A stretch of DNA of 64,000 bases, from assembly GCA_964563545.1 (NCBI GenBank), contig CAZLXB010000002.1:110035-174034 (forward strand), written 5' to 3'. Each line of letters begins with the position of its first letter. The stretch's first letter is position 1. Of this stretch, positions 60,019 to 64,000 are shown piece by piece. This stretch comes from Casp-actino8 sp964563545. GTDB taxonomy: Bacteria > Actinomycetota > Acidimicrobiia > Acidimicrobiales > Ilumatobacteraceae. The translations under genes were made by a program, and so were the position numbers. Below the pieces are notes generated by a model, which ran no database searches, was not told the origin of the DNA, and saw nothing but the letters and a program-made list of their open reading frames with translations.

Positions 60019-60978
60019 TCAGGAAGCGGGGCGCTCGGGACGGAACGCCGATCGCGGGCGTTGCACGAATTCGAAGGGCACACCGTCGGGATCGTTGAGG
60101 AAGCAGATCCACATGTCGGGAACCTTCGTGCCCTCGAGTTCGACCTCTCGTGGCTCGCGTTCGAACGTCCAGCCGAGCCCGAGGAACTCCTCGTAGGACG
60201 CACGCGTGTCGTCGACGCACACCGCCGTGCGATACCAGCCCGCCTGATTGGCCGGCACCGGATGGCGACCATGCGATCGCGGTGTCGTCCACTCCACGAG
60301 TACGACTTCGCAATTCTCGTCGGGCAGACGGAGGCGACATGCACGTCCCCTCACGTCCGAGGAACCCGTCACGCCCACGAACGAGCCGTCCTCGAGGACG
60401 TGGTTGTCGACATCGACAAAACCCATCCCGTGGTACCACGGAAGCGACACCTCGAGATCGGTCACCGTGATCCGCAGATGTCGAAATCGCGATTCACCCA
60501 CCGGAACGCGAGCGTCGCCCACGATGTCGATCAAGGCGCCGGTCGGGTCGGCGAGCGTGGACCACTCCTGCGCCCACGGAACTGCGCCACGGGCCACGAC
60601 TTTGGCCCCGCGCGAGACCATTGCTTCGATCGTTGCTGCCGGGTCGGCCGTGGCGAACCCGACCGCTTGCATCCCAACGGCGGTGGGGTCCGAGAGCGGT
60701 CGACCGATCAGCCCGGGTCGTACCCATTCCTGCACCTCGACCGATGGGCTGGTGCGCGGTCCTCGTGCGTCGTAGAGGAAGGCGGCTCCGCTCACGATCT
60801 CTCCATCGATACCGAGCAGCGAGCCATCGGACGGATGAATCGGATTGCGCATCACCTCGCGTAGGCCGACGCCTTGGGAGAAGAACTCGGATGCGGCGTC
60901 GGTGCTCGAACAGCAGTAGCAGATGTGCAGGAAGCGACGGGCGGGTGGCTCGACAGGCGGACGAATCGTGGTCGACAT
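60019..60978 (-). CDS. tandem VOC-family protein (extradiol-dioxygenase-like)
   Basis: 319 residues with two vicinal-oxygen-chelate repeats: about 15-150 (FLHICYCCSSTDAASEFF, AVGFATADPAATIEAM) and about 168-308 (FRHLRITVTDLEVSLPWYHG, RTAVCVDDTRASYEEFLGLG, CFLNDPDGVPFEFVQRP). The second repeat keeps a His and the terminal Glu as possible metal ligands. It may be a dioxygenase, glyoxalase or isomerase. TACTGT stands seven bases before the ATG. Confidence 0.83.
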   Translation of the reverse strand: MSTTIRPPVEPPARRFLHICYCCSSTDAASEFFSQGVGLREVMRNPIHPSDGSLLGIDGEIVSGAAFLYDARGPRTSPSVEVQEWVRPGLIGRPLSDPTAVGMQAVGFATADPAATIEAMVSRGAKVVARGAVPWAQEWSTLADPTGALIDIVGDARVPVGESRFRHLRITVTDLEVSLPWYHGMGFVDVDNHVLEDGSFVGVTGSSDVRGRACRLRLPDENCEVVLVEWTTPRSHGRHPVPANQAGWYRTAVCVDDTRASYEEFLGLGWTFEREPREVELEGTKVPDMWICFLNDPDGVPFEFVQRPRSAFRPERPAS

Positions 60979-60985
60979 CGACGAA

Positions 60986-60991
60986 ACAGTA
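60986..60991 (-). promoter_or_regulatory. -10 hexamer of the tandem VOC gene
   Basis: TACTGT on the minus strand, seven bases before the ATG at 60978. Confidence 0.45.
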
Positions 60992-61063
60992 ACGGGTGGC
61001 TTCGGCCGCCGACCCGACGCCTGACAGACTCAGGAGGTCATCGACCTCGGTGAAGGAGTGGTT

Positions 61064-61906
61064 GTGCAGACAGAACTCGACGGAACCCGACTCTCGGGCA
61101 AGACCGCCCTCGTGACGGGGGCCAGTCGGGGAATCGGCACGGCGATCGCCCGTCGACTCGCCGCCGAGGGAGCAGCCGTGGCCTGCGCCGCCCGCACTCT
61201 CGAGCCCGATCCCAAGTATCAGGGCTCTCTGGCCGACACGCTGAAAATGATTCGCGAGGCCGGCGGCACGGCTGAGGCATTCCGGTGCGATCTGTCGGTG
61301 GGCGACGACCGCAAGCGCATGATCGACGAAGTCCACGACCGGATGGGTCCGATCGACATCCTCGTCAACAACGCCGCCGTGACGTTCTTCTTCCCCATCG
61401 ACTCGTTCCCCGAGAAGCGTTTCCGCCTGATGATCGAGACTCAGGTGTGGAGCGCCATCGACCTCGCCCAGCAAGTGATCCCCGACATGCGGTCACGCGG
61501 CGCCGGCTGGATCCTCAACATCTCTTCGCGGGCCGCCGTCAAGCCGGTCGGTCCGCCTTTCGAGCCGTGGTTCTCCGAGGGGGCGTCGTCGGTGTATGGA
61601 CTCTGCAAGGCGGCGCTCGAACGCGTGTCGCTCGGCATGGCAGCCGAGTTGTACAAGCACCGCATTGCAGTGAACACACTCGCTCCGTGGGACAACGTCC
61701 CCACTCCCGGAGCAGGCGCACACGATCTGGTGGAGGATTTCCGCCTCGAGCCCGAAGAGATCATCGCCCAAGCCGCGCTCGAACTCTGCGCAGGTGACCC
61801 GGCTTCACTCACCGGACGTGTCGCCTACAGCCAACCGCTGCTCGCTGAGATGGGAATCGTGGCCCGCTCTCTCACGGGTGGGACGTTCGAACCCGGGGCG
61901 CACTGA
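61064..61906 (+). CDS. short-chain dehydrogenase/reductase
   Basis: 280 residues, classical SDR. TALVTGASRGIGTAIA binds NAD(P), ILVNNAAVTFFF is strand 4, Ser is in LNISSRAAVKP and Tyr/Lys in VYGLCKAALERVS. GTG 61064 lies five bases after AAGGAG; the GTG at 61058 overlaps that site and is less likely. The substrate is unknown, and the oxidase gene follows after one base. Confidence 0.88.
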   Translation: MQTELDGTRLSGKTALVTGASRGIGTAIARRLAAEGAAVACAARTLEPDPKYQGSLADTLKMIREAGGTAEAFRCDLSVGDDRKRMIDEVHDRMGPIDILVNNAAVTFFFPIDSFPEKRFRLMIETQVWSAIDLAQQVIPDMRSRGAGWILNISSRAAVKPVGPPFEPWFSEGASSVYGLCKAALERVSLGMAAELYKHRIAVNTLAPWDNVPTPGAGAHDLVEDFRLEPEEIIAQAALELCAGDPASLTGRVAYSQPLLAEMGIVARSLTGGTFEPGAH

Positions 61907-61907
61907 C

Positions 61908-63230
61908 ATGTCGCAAGTGCGCCGTGGTATGTGGTCCAACTGGGCCGGCAATCAGCGCATGCGTCCGATCTCGATCGCCCGTCCGGAGTCCGAACAGGAA
62001 CTGTCATCGCTCGTGGAGCGCGCGAACAGCCACCGCCAGAAGGTGAAAGCGGTCGGCACCGGCCACAGTTTCACGAGCACCGCTCTGACCGATGGCCACC
62101 TCGTCGATATGTCGAACCTCGGCCAACTCGTGGCCGTCGACCGGGATGCGATGACAGTCACGGTTGGTGCCGGGATCACGATCGCCGATCTCAACGTCAC
62201 CTTGCATGGCCTCGGCCTCGCTCTACCCAATCTCGGCGACATCGCGTACCAGACCATCAGCGGCGCGATCGCCACGTCGACGCACGGGACCGGTAGTCGG
62301 TTCAACGGACTCGCCGCGCAGGTCCGAGCGCTCCGCATGGTCACCGGTGATGGTTCAGTGGTCGACCTCTCCCCTGCCGACGGCCCACTCTTCAAGGCGG
62401 CTCAAGTCGGTGTGGGCGCTCTCGGCATCGTCACCCAGTACACGCTCGGCGTCGTTCCGGCTTTCCGGCTTCGCGCCCAAGAGGGCGCCCAGCCACTCGA
62501 CGCGCTCCTCGATTCGATCGACGAGAATGCGGACTCCAACGACCATTTCGAATTCTTCTGGATTCCCCATACGAAGTGGGCCCTCACCAAACGGAACGAA
62601 CGCACCCCGGACCCGGCGCCGACACTCGGGCCGCGTGCCCGGGTCCACCGTTGGTACGCCAAGACTCTGATGGAGAATTACGCCTTTGGTGCCGTGTGCA
62701 AGGTCGGGAACCTTCGTCCATCGTTGATTCCGCGACTGGCCACTGCTCTTCCGTCCACCGGCCATTCCACGACCGTGTCGGAGAGTTACCAGATCTTCGC
62801 AAGCAAGCGAATCGTGCGGTTCCTCGAGATGGAGTATTCCATTCCGCGCCAGCACTGCGCAGATGCACTACGGCGACTACGCGCGATGATCGACGACAAG
62901 GGTCACCTCGTGAGCTTTCCGGTCGAGGTCCGCTTCACCGCCGGTGACGACATCACGCTGTCGACTGCTCACGGCCGGCCGTCGGCTTACATCGCGGTAC
63001 ACATGCACAAGGGCACGCCATGGCCCCGGGTCGAGGCCTACTTCCGTGACGTGGCGGCAATCATGGCTGACTACGAGGGTCGGCCCCATTGGGGCAAGAT
63101 GCACTTCCTCGGTCGGACCGAACTCTCTCGGCTCTACCCGAAGTGGGACGAATTCCTCACCGCGCGCGATCGCTTCGATCCCACGCGCACTTTCGGCAAC
63201 GCCTACACCGCCAACTGCTTCGGACCCTGA
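61908..63230 (+). CDS. FAD-linked sugar-lactone oxidase (ALO/GULO family)
   Basis: 440 residues. The PP-loop FAD domain has VKAVGTGHSFTSTALTDG, whose His is the covalent-FAD residue in this family, and SGAIATSTHGTGSRF. The C-terminal HWGKMHFL and the RFDPTRTFGNAYT segment match D-arabinono-1,4-lactone and L-gulono-1,4-lactone oxidases. It oxidises a sugar lactone or alditol with oxygen or another acceptor. The ATG is one base after the SDR stop, so the two share a transcript. Confidence 0.9.
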   Translation: MSQVRRGMWSNWAGNQRMRPISIARPESEQELSSLVERANSHRQKVKAVGTGHSFTSTALTDGHLVDMSNLGQLVAVDRDAMTVTVGAGITIADLNVTLHGLGLALPNLGDIAYQTISGAIATSTHGTGSRFNGLAAQVRALRMVTGDGSVVDLSPADGPLFKAAQVGVGALGIVTQYTLGVVPAFRLRAQEGAQPLDALLDSIDENADSNDHFEFFWIPHTKWALTKRNERTPDPAPTLGPRARVHRWYAKTLMENYAFGAVCKVGNLRPSLIPRLATALPSTGHSTTVSESYQIFASKRIVRFLEMEYSIPRQHCADALRRLRAMIDDKGHLVSFPVEVRFTAGDDITLSTAHGRPSAYIAVHMHKGTPWPRVEAYFRDVAAIMADYEGRPHWGKMHFLGRTELSRLYPKWDEFLTARDRFDPTRTFGNAYTANCFGP

Positions 63231-63749
63231 TCAACGGCCGAGAATCACCGGATCACCCGAACGCCACTCGGCGTGGGCTCGGCGCCAACGATCGAACACC
63301 TTGACGATGTGCGGCGGATCACCGTGGATCTCCGTGAAGCCACCGGTCACGTGTCGGGTGTCGAAATAGGAAGCGTTGACACCGTCGGCGAACAGTTCGC
63401 AGGCGGGTTCGAACCCCATGTCGAGGAGTCGTTGCCTTTCGCCCTCGAAATCCGACACCAGATACGCCACGTGATGGAAGCCCTGCTCGCCCTTGCGGTA
63501 CATGTCGCGATAGATCGATGGCTGATCGTCGTGTTGCTGGATGAACTGAATCATGAGATCACCCAGGTAGCCGAACGCGTAGGACACGTCGGCTTCGATC
63601 GGAGTCCCGCGATAGGCGAACGAGTCGGTGCGATGGTGCGGCGCCACGGCGAAGGGTCCGGCCCCGAAGAGTCGGTGCCACTGGCGAATCGCAGACTCGA
63701 GATCATCCACGAGGTAGGCATGCTGGAAGAGAACGCGTTCAGACGACAA
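63231..63749 (-). CDS. VOC-family protein
   Basis: 172 residues, glyoxalase/bleomycin-resistance fold. FQHAYLVDDLESAIRQWHRL opens the first module and FHHVAYLVSDFEGERQRLLD the second. Likely a dioxygenase, epimerase or lactoylglutathione-lyase relative; metal ligands could be the paired His residues. The TTG at 63749 has GGAGG seven bases upstream, so I prefer it to the TTG at 63755. It faces the oxidase gene with no gap. Confidence 0.82.
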   Translation of the reverse strand: MSSERVLFQHAYLVDDLESAIRQWHRLFGAGPFAVAPHHRTDSFAYRGTPIEADVSYAFGYLGDLMIQFIQQHDDQPSIYRDMYRKGEQGFHHVAYLVSDFEGERQRLLDMGFEPACELFADGVNASYFDTRHVTGGFTEIHGDPPHIVKVFDRWRRAHAEWRSGDPVILGR

Positions 63750-63791
63750 GGGCAAGCCTCCGCTCTCGAGTCAAGACAACGAAGCGAACCC

Positions 63792-63797
63792 TAATCT
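63792..63797 (+). promoter_or_regulatory. -10 hexamer of the DUF167 gene
   Basis: TAATCT, nine bases before the ATG at 63807. Confidence 0.4.
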
Positions 63798-63806
63798 TGC
63801 GGCATC

Positions 63807-64000
63807 ATGACGCCGAGCACGGTTGGCCGGTACGGTCACCTTGTGTCGACGACTGCACCGGACTGGTGGCATCTCATCGACGGCGGAGTCGAGTTCGTCG
63901 TGAAAGTGATCCCGAATGCACGTCGGTCGGAGTTGGTTGGGGTCGTTGACGGAATCTTGAGAGTTCGGCTCGCCAAGCCGCCCGTGGACGGCCAGGCAAA
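63807..64000 (+). CDS. DUF167 (YggU) family protein, cut by window edge
   Basis: Start of a small conserved protein of unknown function. Visible are FVVKVIPNARRSELVGVVDG and LRVRLAKPPVDGQA, the core of DUF167, whose members are about 100 residues. The window ends before the C-terminal part. Start ATG 63807, supported by TAATCT upstream; a GTG at 63843 is the alternative. Confidence 0.82.
   Translation, partial: MTPSTVGRYGHLVSTTAPDWWHLIDGGVEFVVKVIPNARRSELVGVVDGILRVRLAKPPVDGQA

Noticed and set aside
1..64000. CRISPR arrays, insertion sequences, prophage or integrated elements
   Set aside because: No regularly spaced repeats, transposase, integrase or direct-repeat boundaries were seen; gene content is uniform and chromosomal.

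Overview
The window is high-GC, almost completely coding, and reads as chromosomal sequence from an actinobacterium, most likely class Acidimicrobiia. This is an inference from gene content: an ANTAR response regulator, an MtrA/MtrB/GerMN-lipoprotein set, four-domain ribosomal protein S1, four luciferase-like (F420-type) oxidoreductases, a menaquinone pathway, many GTG starts, and a DNA polymerase I without proofreading residues. There is no CRISPR array, insertion sequence, integrase or phage gene. No gene-free stretch exceeds about 210 bases.

Layout. 1-8.9 kb: a methyltransferase edge fragment, an F420-type oxidoreductase, then the complete nucleotide excision repair set uvrB-uvrA-uvrC and coaE. 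8.9-15.4 kb: an orphan LuxR-type regulator, rpsA, and a coupled chain (coiled-coil protein, ANTAR regulator, polA, methyltransferase) downstream of an atypical tRNA. 15.5-20.7 kb: a type II fatty-acid synthesis cluster, fabD-fabH-fabG-acpP-fabF, facing fabZ and a peroxiredoxin; FabD carries a fused biotinyl/lipoyl-like domain. 20.9-25.8 kb: a HIT-like protein, a fasciclin lipoprotein, trpC-trpF-trpB-trpA and a small ABM protein. 25.8-31.2 kb: glycyl-tRNA synthetase, recO, two cis-prenyltransferase-type genes placed head to head, and a DinG-type helicase. 31.2-34.1 kb: an OmpR regulator divergent from a histidine kinase coupled to a GerMN lipoprotein. 34.1-41.4 kb: era behind an acyl-CoA ligase, then further acyl-CoA genes. 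41.5-50.1 kb: menG, menF, menD, menH, menA and menE, interrupted by a DsbA-like protein and an amidase; menB and menC are absent here. 50.1-53.7 kb: an SDR, a CorC-type protein, ybeY and phoH. 53.8-64.0 kb: an accessory catabolic block with an AcuI-like reductase, two F420-type oxidoreductases, an isochorismatase-fold protein without its catalytic residues, an amidohydrolase with an operator-like palindrome, VOC proteins, an SDR, a sugar-lactone oxidase and a DUF167 edge fragment.

Two features stand out. First, the two cis-prenyltransferase-type proteins have complementary losses. One keeps the catalytic motifs but lacks the C-terminal RxG motif; the other has lost the catalytic motifs but keeps RxG. 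This is the division of labour seen in eukaryotic DHDDS/NgBR. Second, at least 27 start codons are preceded by a TANNNT hexamer at a fixed distance, usually exactly six bases. This implies that leaderless transcription dominates. At several genes the leaderless start opens a micro-ORF that ends across the start of the main gene.
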